In this document: piece after piece, positions 6,284-14,711 of the stretch
Layout of the letters: the number at the start of each line of letters is the position of its first letter
Position numbering within the stretch: position 1 is the stretch's first letter
Source of the DNA: a virus
DNA length: 24,594 nt
Reading direction: 5' to 3' (one strand)
IMG/VR virus record: IMGVR_UViG_3300023273_000461
Span: 1-24,594 of that record
Notes under the pieces: generated by a model
The model's input: the letters and a program-made list of their open reading frames with translations, nothing else
What the model was told of the DNA's origin: nothing
Databases searched by the model: none
Program-made: the position numbers and the translations under genes

Positions 6284-8647
6284 TTACTCTGGAAATGCTG
6301 CCCCAGTTGGTAATACATTGAAGTCAAGAACTATGAATTCCGCTGTCTTAGCTGGTTGTAAGAAAATCTCACCCACCATAACGTTTCTATCGATTACGTC
6401 TGGTGTGTTGTTAGTTTCATCCATTACAACACGGAATGCGTATAAACCTTGTCTTTGTTGGATTGATTCCAAGTAAGGGTTAACGATTGATAAGAATCTG
6501 TTTCTCGTAGCCGCTGTGTTGTTTTCGAACACTAAGTAACGAGTTGAAGAAGCGATGAACTTCTTAACAGCAATTAACAATCTTCTTACATTGATTCTAT
6601 CCAATGCTGATGGTTTAGCTTGTAGTGTTTTCTGTCCGAATACCGTAACACCCTGACCTGGGAACGTAGCGATTGGATTCAATCTACCTTCGTAAAGTGT
6701 ATCTCTCTCAGTTCTTGTCAAACGTGTCTTAGCTTCGATAACCGAAGTTAAACCACCTCTATTCAAACCTGCTGGAGCGAACCACTCAGCGGCAACCTGG
6801 TCGTTAAATGCGATAACGCCTGGTAGAACTACTGATGGTGGCACCCATACTGGTTTGTTCTTATCTGTGTTAAGAATCTTAACCCAAGGGTAGTAAGATG
6901 CTACATAGTTTGAATCAAATGACTGAACTGCGTTAGTTGCAGTTGCGATTGAATCACCCCATGCGGATGCATCCATTACAAAGAATGTATCTTGTCTATC
7001 TTCACACATATCTTTAGCGAATGTGGTTACTGAAGAGTGGTATCTGTGGATAAGACCAGGGATTACCAACATATTGATATCAAACTCATCTGGGTTAGAT
7101 ACTGCATTGATTGCTTTTCTAAATGCCACAGTACCTGTTGCGGTGTTTGAAGAACAATCCCATCCTTGTGTGTTTCCAGCACTAATATCATTACCAGTGT
7201 TAACAACTCTGTTTGGTTTGTATCCATCAAAACCACCTTGGAACGGAACTAAGAATTTCTTAGCTGATAATGTACCACTTAGTGCTACAGATGCATCAGC
7301 CGATTCATCACGACAATCACCTAAGTAGAATGCAGTACCTACAGTAGCACCATTCGATGAAGGTGTTGGTGCTAAGAAGTTTAAGTTATCAGTTGTAGCG
7401 AAATCAAAGTTATATCCTAAAAATGCTTTCTCATTGTAAGATTCGTTGATTGATTGTGATACAACGTATGATGGATTTGGTAATGCGAACTTACTTCCAT
7501 AAGGATTTTGTAGTGCTGCGAATCCAAATGGTACTAATGATTCATCGATACCTTTGTTAGCAACAGCAGTTGATACTTCAACTCTGATATTTGCTGAATT
7601 GTTAGGGTAATCACCATTAGTTGATAATTTACCATTTGCATCAACAGTAATGTACTTATCACCAATCACTCTTGCGATATAGTTTGGTGAATCAGGGTCT
7701 AAGTTAACGTTTTGGAATGATTCCACTAAGTTAGGTCTGATATCTGAATCAACCACACCTACGAATGGTGTTCCACTAATTTTGTCTTGGTCTACTCGTC
7801 TAACCACTACAGTGAATGAACCATACTCAGAACCTGCAACAGTTCCAGCTGGTTTGATATCTTGGATACCCACTTTGAATTCGTAGTTAGTTGGATTACC
7901 ATGTGATAACGTATAGAACTTAACTAAGTTAGTTGTGTTACCACCAACTTTTTGTGAAGTAATCCACGGAGTAGCTGCCTCAGCGTAAGCGTTTTCATAC
8001 GCAATATCTTTAACAACATCAATTGTTACTACAGGAATCTCATCACCCAATGCAAATGAAGCAGATTGGAATGTTTTGAAGTTTGATAGTACATATGCAT
8101 CTTCAGAACCTCTAGCCCCAAATCCGAACAACTTAGTAAAGTAGTTATCATTTGTAGGATTTAAAGATGCTGAGTAATTAGCTTCGGTTGCTGCAGAACC
8201 ACTCAATGTTAATGTGAACAATGATGCCGATACATCAGATGAACCATTGTGGTCTACTAATGCTGATGAATCAAATACATCTGTATCTGATACGATTTGT
8301 GTTGTTGGGTGTAGTACCGCTACTACTTTACTACCATGCGATGATGATACTGTCAATGCCACTGGGTTTTCAAGTGTGTATCCACCTTGTCCTAATACCC
8401 TTACGATTGTTGCAGTTCCGGCATCTTCCAAATAAGATTGAGCAGTATATGGTAGATATGAATCTTCTGTCAATCCACCGAACACTTGCTGAAACTCTTG
8501 GAAAGATTGTACCTGTGTTGGAACGAATGCAGGTCCTTTAACTGTAGACCCGATTAATGCTGCTCCGATTTCACCAATCCCTTGAGGTAGAAATGACAAG
8601 TCCTTTTCTCTTGTAAATACACCAGGACTTACTATTCTTTCTGCCAT
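6284..8647 (-). CDS. gp18: Tail sheath protein, gp18-like
   Basis: A 787-residue contractile sheath subunit, longer than T4 gp18 (659 residues). The N-terminus MAERIVSPGVFTREKDLSFL and GAALIGSTVKGPAFVPTQV is the classic sheath start. The C-terminal part contains the fold conserved across sheaths: FPGQGVTVFGQKTLQ, the helix INVRRLLIAVKKFIASSTRY, FENNTAATRNRF and the last strand-rich stretch VGEIFLQPAKTAEFIVLDFN. The middle holds Ser/Asn-rich surface-exposed insertions, the usual variable part. The ATG at 8647 has AGGAGA eight bases upstream. The gene has its own promoter-like box and terminator, consistent with very high expression. Sheath identity is near certain. Confidence 0.97.
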   Translation of the reverse strand: MAERIVSPGVFTREKDLSFLPQGIGEIGAALIGSTVKGPAFVPTQVQSFQEFQQVFGGLTEDSYLPYTAQSYLEDAGTATIVRVLGQGGYTLENPVALTVSSSHGSKVVAVLHPTTQIVSDTDVFDSSALVDHNGSSDVSASLFTLTLSGSAATEANYSASLNPTNDNYFTKLFGFGARGSEDAYVLSNFKTFQSASFALGDEIPVVTIDVVKDIAYENAYAEAATPWITSQKVGGNTTNLVKFYTLSHGNPTNYEFKVGIQDIKPAGTVAGSEYGSFTVVVRRVDQDKISGTPFVGVVDSDIRPNLVESFQNVNLDPDSPNYIARVIGDKYITVDANGKLSTNGDYPNNSANIRVEVSTAVANKGIDESLVPFGFAALQNPYGSKFALPNPSYVVSQSINESYNEKAFLGYNFDFATTDNLNFLAPTPSSNGATVGTAFYLGDCRDESADASVALSGTLSAKKFLVPFQGGFDGYKPNRVVNTGNDISAGNTQGWDCSSNTATGTVAFRKAINAVSNPDEFDINMLVIPGLIHRYHSSVTTFAKDMCEDRQDTFFVMDASAWGDSIATATNAVQSFDSNYVASYYPWVKILNTDKNKPVWVPPSVVLPGVIAFNDQVAAEWFAPAGLNRGGLTSVIEAKTRLTRTERDTLYEGRLNPIATFPGQGVTVFGQKTLQAKPSALDRINVRRLLIAVKKFIASSTRYLVFENNTAATRNRFLSIVNPYLESIQQRQGLYAFRVVMDETNNTPDVIDRNVMVGEIFLQPAKTAEFIVLDFNVLPTGAAFPE

Positions 8648-8686
8648 TTGATTCTCCTATTGATTTCTTTTGGTTTTTAATATATC

Positions 8687-8695
8687 TATAAATAC
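8687..8695 (-). promoter_or_regulatory. Late-promoter-like box GTATTTATA
   Basis: Reads TGTATTTATAGATATATT on the coding strand (one mismatch at the first base), 40 bases upstream of the sheath ATG. Confidence 0.5.
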
Positions 8696-8720
8696 ATCAA
8701 AAAACTCAAAACGATTATAT

Positions 8721-9020
8721 TTATTGGATAGGAGTGAAAGTACCTTCTTCTATATTGAATTCCCCATTACCATACTTCTTTTGAAATTCTTCGGTTAGAT
8801 TTTTCTCATCTATCCTCAGTTTTCTAAATGCATCTGATAGGTTATTCTTCACAGCTTTAATATTTTCAAGTACTAACTCTGCGTTTAGAATTTCAGCCTC
8901 TACCTCTCCCAACTGAGAAACAATCTCAGTATATTCCGTTCTAAATTTTTTAATTCTATCGATATCCGATTGTTCGATACCGATTACTTGCTTTTCTTCC
9001 ATTTTCTTAACGTCAGCCAT
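8721..9020 (-). CDS. Small coiled-coil protein between tail-completion and sheath genes
   Basis: A 99-residue acidic, helical protein. From about residue 18 to 80 it has a heptad-like pattern (DRIKKFRTEYTEIVSQLGEV, then AELVLENIKAVKNNLSDAF), so a coiled coil is likely. The C-terminus is a short tail ending EGTFTPIQ. The start at 9020 has only a weak purine tract (AAAAAG) but lies 41 bases after a promoter-like box. In T4 the terminase genes 16 and 17 sit between gp15 and gp18; here only this small gene does. It does not look like a terminase. Function unknown. Confidence 0.8.
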   Translation of the reverse strand: MADVKKMEEKQVIGIEQSDIDRIKKFRTEYTEIVSQLGEVEAEILNAELVLENIKAVKNNLSDAFRKLRIDEKNLTEEFQKKYGNGEFNIEEGTFTPIQ

Positions 9021-9060
9021 AACTTTTTAATAAATTTTTGATTTCAAATACGTTTCAGTA

Positions 9061-9069
9061 TATAAATAT
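9061..9069 (-). promoter_or_regulatory. Late-promoter-like box ATATTTATA
   Basis: Reads TCATATTTATATACTG on the coding strand, 41 bases upstream of the ATG at 9020. Confidence 0.55.
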
Positions 9070-9088
9070 GAAAATTTTTTCTCAAAGA

Positions 9089-9892
9089 TTAAATATCTGC
9101 TCTTAATTTCCAAACCACTTTTGATGTACCAAAAGTTTTGGATGTATTTATCTTTGTTCCAGTGTTTTCTGGTATAATATACGCTTTTGTGGTGAGTGTT
9201 ACGTTACTTCTAACCAATCTTTCCTCACCAACACCATTTGTGGTTTCAAATGAGTAAGATTCTCCCTTAATTTGGAATTTATATCTATCTCCAAACGCAC
9301 CACCCTGAAAATATACGATTTGTTCAACTAATTTGTTCAAATCTTCCATAAAATCACACCAAACTATCACATCATACTGAATGTTAACGTAATCTGGTCT
9401 ATCTACAATGTATTTCTCTTGCACAGGTCGTTGGCCAATCAATTCGGAAAATGCATCATACCTATTTTCTCTGGAATACTTTTTTACAAATGGATGTGAT
9501 GTATCTTCATCGGTCAAAACCTTCAACTTAGAGTATTCGGTGTTGATATCCAATGAATTTCGTTTGAATGAAATCAAAGGAGTTTGTACTTTACCATTCC
9601 CATCACGCATAAACCCATCTTTTTGAGCAGATGCCCAATTTTCAGGCGATGCATACATCACAGGTACAGGTATAAACTTCCCATTCTCTTCGATTGTTGG
9701 TTTTACATCTCTTTCTAAGAAATCTTTGAATGCCAAATCAATATCATAGATACCAACCGATACATTTTTTACGTCATCATTACGCCGTGATACCTGTCTG
9801 GCTTTATTCAACTTAGGGTCATCTGAAAAAGAACTCTGAGTTCTCTTCAAATCAACTTTTTCATCCCTATTTTGTCTATATTTTTGTGCCAT
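9089..9892 (-). CDS. gp15: Tail sheath stabiliser/completion protein, gp15-like
   Basis: A 267-residue protein, close to T4 gp15 (272). After a basic N-terminal extension (about residues 1-40) come the gp15-like elements: FKDFLERDVKPTI, FIPVPVMYASPENW, PLISFKRNSLDI, and YVNIQYDVIVWCDFMEDLNK followed by LVEQIVYFQG. These match the T4 pattern of imposed pressure-strand residues and a helix that forms the hexameric cap of the tail. The C-terminal part has LVRSNVTLTTKAYIIPE. The start at 9892 is one base after the gp14-like stop, with TAGGAAT as Shine-Dalgarno inside the upstream gene. It would cap the finished tail and bind the head-neck complex. Assignment is by motif order and gene order. Confidence 0.8.
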   Translation of the reverse strand: MAQKYRQNRDEKVDLKRTQSSFSDDPKLNKARQVSRRNDDVKNVSVGIYDIDLAFKDFLERDVKPTIEENGKFIPVPVMYASPENWASAQKDGFMRDGNGKVQTPLISFKRNSLDINTEYSKLKVLTDEDTSHPFVKKYSRENRYDAFSELIGQRPVQEKYIVDRPDYVNIQYDVIVWCDFMEDLNKLVEQIVYFQGGAFGDRYKFQIKGESYSFETTNGVGEERLVRSNVTLTTKAYIIPENTGTKINTSKTFGTSKVVWKLRADI

Positions 9893-9893
9893 T

Positions 9894-10421
9894 TTAGATT
9901 CCTACAGGTAAATCGTTATTATTATCATTGTTACCAACTCTAAAATCATCTCTTAACTTTAATTGGCTCTTCTTAGCAACGTGAGTTTCACATATAATTG
10001 ATACATTATAACCTTGTGTATTACCACCATCCCAAGTTTCAGGATTTTTACCGGCAAAGAACTGATTTGTAAAGGTTACATCAACAATATGTTGTTCATC
10101 GTTCCATTCAATCACATCACCAAGTTCAGGATATACATTTTTCTCAACCAAAGTATCTCTTAGGAAATAGAAATTAACATTTCTGGTGTATGATGAACCA
10201 AATTCATCAAAAATTGTTTCTGCATTTGTTCTATCAACTAACGTAGGAATTTTTACTGGATTGTAGTACACCTTATCTTTACCTTCACCATATAGATTAC
10301 GTTTAGTATCATCCAAAATAATCTTATAATAGTAAACTTCGGTATCAATGATATCCGTAATTAATTCTTTGTTAAGTTTCCTAAACAAATCTGCATCTCT
10401 CTGTCCACCAAACAATGCCAT
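9894..10421 (-). CDS. gp14: Neck protein, gp14-like
   Basis: A 175-residue protein, shorter than T4 gp14 (256). It begins MALFGGQRDADLFRKLNKEL and contains NVNFYFLRDTLVEKNVYPEL followed by GDVIEWNDEQHIVDVTF and QFFAGKNP. This resembles the gp14 core, in which a GD-[LIV]-[IV] stretch precedes a polar strand and a sentence-end aromatic Gly. The tail is asparagine-rich (GNNDNNNDLPVGI). It lies three bases downstream of the 384-residue gene and one base upstream of the gp15-like gene, so the three form one neck/completion operon. With its neighbour it would make the gate between head and tail. Assigned from motif resemblance and position. Confidence 0.72.
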   Translation of the reverse strand: MALFGGQRDADLFRKLNKELITDIIDTEVYYYKIILDDTKRNLYGEGKDKVYYNPVKIPTLVDRTNAETIFDEFGSSYTRNVNFYFLRDTLVEKNVYPELGDVIEWNDEQHIVDVTFTNQFFAGKNPETWDGGNTQGYNVSIICETHVAKKSQLKLRDDFRVGNNDNNNDLPVGI

Positions 10422-10424
10422 TTG

Positions 10425-11579
10425 TTATCCTATATAAATTGCACGAGGAACTCTGTTCAATGTTTGTTCCATTGCTTCAGATTCTTCTTGTTGTGCTTGT
10501 AATAATGCTTTACGAGAGGTTGCTTCTAAGTTTTCTCTCAATTCTGAGATTAAGATTTCCTTTTCAGTAGCTGCTTCACTTCTCAAATCAGCACCATCCA
10601 AAGTTACTTCTGAATTTGGAATTGGAATTGATGAGAACTTAGCTCTAACAGCACCCAACATCTCTTTCGCCAATGCTAATGTATATTTTTCAATCCAACG
10701 CTTACCCACATGATTGATATTTGAATACTGAATTCTATCAAATCTAGCATTTGAGTAATCAGATACTACCGAATTTGATATTATTGGATTACTTCTATCA
10801 GATTCTAAAATGTAATGGAAGTGTACAGTATACGGGTGCTCAGGAACTGGAAATAATCTTACTCTATTGTTTTGGATATCAAATCCATATTGAGATTTAC
10901 GAACCATATCATTGAATTCGATTGCTTGTAATCTTAAAAGGTCATCATAAAGTGGTTGCATCATAAATGATACACCCGGTGAGTAGTTACCCCAGCCGAA
11001 AGTATCCATCATTTGTTGTGAACCTAAACCAGTACCAATAAATGGGTCAAAGTATCTTACCATAGCAGGAGGTGCATTGTGTAACATCTTTTTAATCTCA
11101 ATCTTATCAACACCAGGAGTACCAACTTCAAGTGTTACATTTGATGCATCTGTTAAATCATAAACTTGTTGAGTTGTATTTACTTCAAATGAACCCGTAT
11201 AGTAAGTTACTCTACCACCACTACCCGCTTCAGTTCCATAATCTTTAGATAGTGAAATCAATCCACCTAAGTTTGCGTTTAGTTGTGTTTGTGATAAGTT
11301 TGAACCCGTCGAACTACCTCTAAGGTTTAATAGATTTTCTCTAATATTGAATTGGTTTACTTGTGATGAGTACTCAGTAACTGCTTCCTCAAAACACGCA
11401 TAAAAATTAATATCCTGTAGTTCAATATCGACAATAGGATACCCCAATCGTTTAGCGCACCACCCTGCAGTTTTATCTGCAGATGATGTGAACTCTACAT
11501 CGCTATCATAATACCCAAATGGAGTACCTCCTTCTGAAAACGATGATGAACCAGGCCATATTGGAATATTTACCGCCAT
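10425..11579 (-). CDS. Putative neck/head-completion protein, gp13-like
   Basis: A 384-residue protein at the gp13 position, first gene of the neck operon; T4 gp13 is 309 residues. The N-terminal part has WCAKRLGYPIVDIELQDINF followed by an acidic helix (CFEEAVTEYSSQVNQFNIRE), a connector-type helical start. The middle is Gly/Ser/Thr-rich strand sequence, then NRVRLFPVPEHPYTVHFHYI. The C-terminal third is helical (RWIEKYTLALAKEMLGAVRA, then a Glu/Gln-rich helix around residues 335-372). SD AGGAG is six bases from the ATG at 11579, and a promoter-like box lies 21 bases upstream. The gp13 role is inferred mostly from position; another portal-vertex or adaptor protein is possible. Confidence 0.65.
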   Translation of the reverse strand: MAVNIPIWPGSSSFSEGGTPFGYYDSDVEFTSSADKTAGWCAKRLGYPIVDIELQDINFYACFEEAVTEYSSQVNQFNIRENLLNLRGSSTGSNLSQTQLNANLGGLISLSKDYGTEAGSGGRVTYYTGSFEVNTTQQVYDLTDASNVTLEVGTPGVDKIEIKKMLHNAPPAMVRYFDPFIGTGLGSQQMMDTFGWGNYSPGVSFMMQPLYDDLLRLQAIEFNDMVRKSQYGFDIQNNRVRLFPVPEHPYTVHFHYILESDRSNPIISNSVVSDYSNARFDRIQYSNINHVGKRWIEKYTLALAKEMLGAVRAKFSSIPIPNSEVTLDGADLRSEAATEKEILISELRENLEATSRKALLQAQQEESEAMEQTLNRVPRAIYIG

Positions 11580-11599
11580 ATACTCTCCTTAATCTTTGT

Positions 11600-11608
11600 T
11601 ATAAATAT
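11600..11608 (-). promoter_or_regulatory. Late-promoter-like box ATATTTATA
   Basis: Reads CATATTTATAACAAAG on the coding strand, 21 bases upstream of the ATG at 11579. It separates the neck operon from the methyltransferase gene. Confidence 0.55.
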
Positions 11609-11624
11609 GGAGATATCTAAAGAA

Positions 11625-12203
11625 TCATTTGTTTATGTACCAAATCAGATTATAATCACCTCTATCAAATGTAATTACTTTTATATGCTTTTCCCAGCCA
11701 AACGAATCTACTACTTCTTCACATTTTTCTACATATGATGAAATTTCATTAAAATAAGAATAAATACCATTTGGTTTTAGAATCTTAGGTACAATTTCTG
11801 AGAATCTTCCCCATTGGGGCCAATTCACATAATCAAATGGAAACGTATCAAAGTAGATACTATCAAATCTCTTACCATCTTTAATAAATTGTGGAATAAT
11901 ATCTTCCCAAGCACCCTCAATAGGGTCAAATCCCATTTCCCGTGCCTTATCACATACTTGTGGATGGGCTTCTATAATACAATGTTCGGTTGGGTTATGT
12001 TCTCTAATATATGAATCAATTATACCCATACCAAAACCAACGTTTAATACAGAACCACTATTTGAACATAGAATTTTAGCACTTTCATACATCAATTCAT
12101 CTTCATCATCCGACATTATGTCACAGCACTCCATTCCAGCTACCGTTAAGGCATGTTCACTATATGATACATCACCCTTTAAATATTTTTCAAATGCATC
12201 CAT
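11625..12203 (-). CDS. SAM-dependent methyltransferase, GAMT/Rmt2-like
   Basis: A 192-residue class I methyltransferase. SAM-binding motif I is VLNVGFGMGIID (residues 52-63), followed by a strand ending in the acidic residue of IIEAHP (76-81), then EGAWEDII (96-103) and FDSIYFDTFPFD (113-124). These four blocks in this order characterise guanidinoacetate N-methyltransferase and the fungal/plant arginine N5-methyltransferase Rmt2. The aspartate of IYFDTFP (D119) matches the residue that binds the guanidino group in GAMT. An acidic stretch DDEDELM (32-38) sits where GAMT has its second acidic contact, though the usual MxxWE is absent. The ATG directly follows the fibre gene stop with no Shine-Dalgarno, so translation is probably coupled. 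The substrate is unknown: a guanidino metabolite or an arginine in a virion or host protein. Confidence 0.82.
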   Translation of the reverse strand: MDAFEKYLKGDVSYSEHALTVAGMECCDIMSDDEDELMYESAKILCSNSGSVLNVGFGMGIIDSYIREHNPTEHCIIEAHPQVCDKAREMGFDPIEGAWEDIIPQFIKDGKRFDSIYFDTFPFDYVNWPQWGRFSEIVPKILKPNGIYSYFNEISSYVEKCEEVVDSFGWEKHIKVITFDRGDYNLIWYINK

Positions 12204-12866
12204 TTATATTAATTTACAGTCTATATCTAATTTATTGTAATCTACCCACACATCACCATCTTTGGTGGATAATGTATCTGAAAGTCCTAATCTTTGTAAT
12301 TCATCTACCATAGTACCCACATATCTACCTATACCATTCGGGGCGTGTTCTGGATTTTTATATTCGAAATGATATATAGGAATTCCCATTGGAGATGTTC
12401 CAATATATTCAATGTTTTTCTTTAATCTTCTTTCAGAACGACATCCTCCAAAACCAGTTACTGCGCCTGCAGAAACGGAGTACCAACTGTTTTGAGATTG
12501 GTATTTGTAAACACCATCACCTAAAGCTGCCGTACCCTTTGAATTACTATATACATTATCGAAGGTGACAGGGTCCGCGCCAGCTCCATCGTGGTAGTAC
12601 GTTGTAAATATAATTTGTGAACATGCGTTGGCGGCATTTGCTTGTAAGGTTGATGAACCATATGATGTAAGTGATGCAGCTGCATTATGGTTATATCCAT
12701 AAAATTCAGATATTGCGTGGGGTGTTGCTTGGTCAGGTACGTTAGGTGCTGAGTTTGAATTTATATTTGTTGTAGATAGTGAGGTGAGTGAATCATTACC
12801 TTGAGCCAGCGATTTTTCGGTTACGATATCACCTATACTAATTTGTCCTGAACTTGGTAATGTCAT
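12204..12866 (-). CDS. Short virion protein with C-terminal S74-type domain
   Basis: A 220-residue protein. The N-terminus MTLPSSGQISIGDIVTEK with PHAISEFYGYNH is a pattern common in phage minor tail or fibre proteins. Residues about 65-140 are Ala/Ser/Tyr-rich. From residue 144 a compact S74-like domain follows: SERRLKKNIEYIG, then GIPIYHFEYKN and GRYVGTMVDELQRLG. S74 chaperones trimerise fibres and self-cleave using a Ser-Lys dyad; S144 and K149 keep the S-x4-K spacing. The domain is short and ends with WVDYNKLDIDCKLI, without a long C-terminal coiled coil. Its ATG overlaps the stop of the upstream S74 fibre gene (TAATG). Confidence 0.75.
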   Translation of the reverse strand: MTLPSSGQISIGDIVTEKSLAQGNDSLTSLSTTNINSNSAPNVPDQATPHAISEFYGYNHNAAASLTSYGSSTLQANAANACSQIIFTTYYHDGAGADPVTFDNVYSNSKGTAALGDGVYKYQSQNSWYSVSAGAVTGFGGCRSERRLKKNIEYIGTSPMGIPIYHFEYKNPEHAPNGIGRYVGTMVDELQRLGLSDTLSTKDGDVWVDYNKLDIDCKLI

Positions 12867-14608
12867 TACAATCTCCTTTTAAGTTGTTCAATTTCAGATT
12901 TCAACTCTTTGATTGATTCAATCAGTAATGGGACTAACTTTTCGTACTGAACAGTTAGATAGTTTTCGCCTGAAAGTGAACCATCACTACCATCGTTATC
13001 AAATGGTGCTCTTTTTACTGCTTCAGGCAATACACTCTCAACATCTTGTGCGAATACACCCACCATTGATTGATTTCTATCAAATCCTGCAACTTCTTCC
13101 GCCTTTTCATTCCAATTAAATGTAAATCCTGATAGTTTATCTATTTTCTCTAAAGGATTTTCAATTGGATTAATATTTTCTTTTAATCTTTTATCGGATG
13201 AGAATGCAACAATATCGTTACCCGCATCAATTCTACCATCAGTAGTACTTGCAGCAACATCAACACCCAATGCACCATTATTTACACGCAACCCATTGTT
13301 ATTAATCGTTCCCCTTTGTGTAGCGCCGGTCGCTATTGAGATAGTATCGGTAGTTCCTCTATAGAATCCAGTATTCGTATCATTTTTAAAGTAAATTCCT
13401 GGTTTTCCAACCACACCATCTTCAGCAGCGAAGAGTCCAGTAAATGAACCAGTTGCGGTACAAGTATCTCCTGATACTACAATTGCTTCATTGTTAAATG
13501 TACCAATATTAACAGTATCATCTGAGAATACTTCAAAAATTGGAATACCTGATATATCATTTACCGAAAATAAAGAACCCGATAGCTGGTCTGTTACTTC
13601 AAACAATCTACCTTGTGCTCCATCAACGGCCATTACAATATCATCACCAGTTGAACCAGATTTGTAAGCTGTTATCGACCCTGAGAGAACTGATAGTGAA
13701 CCAGTTACCCTAACGTCTACTGATGCCGATGCATATGTTGTACCATCAAACCATTCGTATCCACTACCACCACCTCCTGTCGCAGATATGGTTTGGTTTG
13801 TTATAGATAGCCCCGTACCAATATCTAACCAAGCGACAGAACCGAATGAATCATCCCAAAAAAGAATTCTATCATCATTAGGGTCTGCAAGAGATGCACC
13901 AGTACCACCATGCGCTAATCCAATATCTGTTGCGACCCACTCACCTGTAGAAATTGAGCCTAATGTAGTAATCGCATTATCACCAGCATAGGTAGATGAT
14001 GCAACAGTTTGTAGGATATTACTCCACGCTTGAACATCTGAACCGATTGCTAATCCTAAATTACTTCTAGCAGTAGTTGCATCAGATGCACCTGTACCAC
14101 CATTTGCAATTGCTAAATCAGTACCACTCCAGTTACTATTACTAATTGTACTTAGTGTTGCTAATGAACCCAATCCTAATGAAGTTCTTGCGGTTGCTCC
14201 AGTTTCTAATACAAATGTTGAGCCATCACCAACGATAAATCCACCATTGGTTACTGCTAAGCCAGCTATTGCATTTAAACCCGCATCGTATGCTTGAACA
14301 TTAGTTCCAATTACTAAACCTAAATCCGAACGTACTTCTGCATAGCTCCGACCTTCAATTGTATCGGCATCGGTAAATCTAGCGAAGTCGTTAGCTACTG
14401 GTGTTCCTGAGGTATCAACAGTACCTGTACCACTACCGGCTCCGATATCTGAAAGTACTTCGGTGCCTGTTCTAAAATCAACATTTCCCGTAGAATCTAA
14501 TACTAAGAATTTATCAGTATCAGTTCCTGCGTTTACTACGCTGGATAGGTTTAAAGAGTTTAACGTTGCATCACTTCCTGAAGTGATTACTTTTTTCCAA
14601 TTTGGCAT
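12866..14608 (-). CDS. Tail fibre with intramolecular chaperone (peptidase S74)
   Basis: A 580-residue fibre. The N-terminus MPNWKKVITSGSDATLN shares a WKKVI-x-SGS block with the 549-residue fibre gene. Residues about 80-260 carry fibre repeats of the form IANGGTGASDATTARSNLGL and IGSDVQAW. A glycine linker (about 277-281) leads into a strand-rich part. Residues about 470-580 are an S74 chaperone: SSDKRLKENINPIENPLEKI, SMVGVFAQDVESVLPEAV, YLTVQYEKLVPLLIESIKEL and a terminal coiled coil. S471 and K476 are the expected catalytic pair, so the C-terminal domain is probably cut off after trimerisation. A terminator-like hairpin and a 100-base gap lie upstream. Confidence 0.88.
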   Translation of the reverse strand: MPNWKKVITSGSDATLNSLNLSSVVNAGTDTDKFLVLDSTGNVDFRTGTEVLSDIGAGSGTGTVDTSGTPVANDFARFTDADTIEGRSYAEVRSDLGLVIGTNVQAYDAGLNAIAGLAVTNGGFIVGDGSTFVLETGATARTSLGLGSLATLSTISNSNWSGTDLAIANGGTGASDATTARSNLGLAIGSDVQAWSNILQTVASSTYAGDNAITTLGSISTGEWVATDIGLAHGGTGASLADPNDDRILFWDDSFGSVAWLDIGTGLSITNQTISATGGGGSGYEWFDGTTYASASVDVRVTGSLSVLSGSITAYKSGSTGDDIVMAVDGAQGRLFEVTDQLSGSLFSVNDISGIPIFEVFSDDTVNIGTFNNEAIVVSGDTCTATGSFTGLFAAEDGVVGKPGIYFKNDTNTGFYRGTTDTISIATGATQRGTINNNGLRVNNGALGVDVAASTTDGRIDAGNDIVAFSSDKRLKENINPIENPLEKIDKLSGFTFNWNEKAEEVAGFDRNQSMVGVFAQDVESVLPEAVKRAPFDNDGSDGSLSGENYLTVQYEKLVPLLIESIKELKSEIEQLKRRL

Positions 14609-14640
14609 ATCCTTTATTCCGTTTTATATGGTTGGTTACT

Positions 14641-14665
14641 AAAAAGCCCACTTCCCTTTCGGGCC
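14641..14665 (-). terminator. Putative weak terminator after the LamG genes
   Basis: On the minus strand GCCC and GGGC can pair around GAAAGGGAAGT and are followed by five T. A competing CCC-GAAA-GGG hairpin is also possible. The stem is short, so read-through is likely. The 14609-14711 gap holds nothing else clear except a TATAAAA at about 14619-14627. Confidence 0.45.
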
Positions 14666-14711
14666 GATACAAAAGCTTGTACTAATAAGTATGTAGATGC
14701 TTTAATAAAAG

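Noticed and set aside
14609-14711. A twelfth late box upstream of the S74 fibre gene
   Set aside because: The gap has only TATAAAA at about 14619-14627, not the shared ATATTTATA. It is noted in the terminator entry only.
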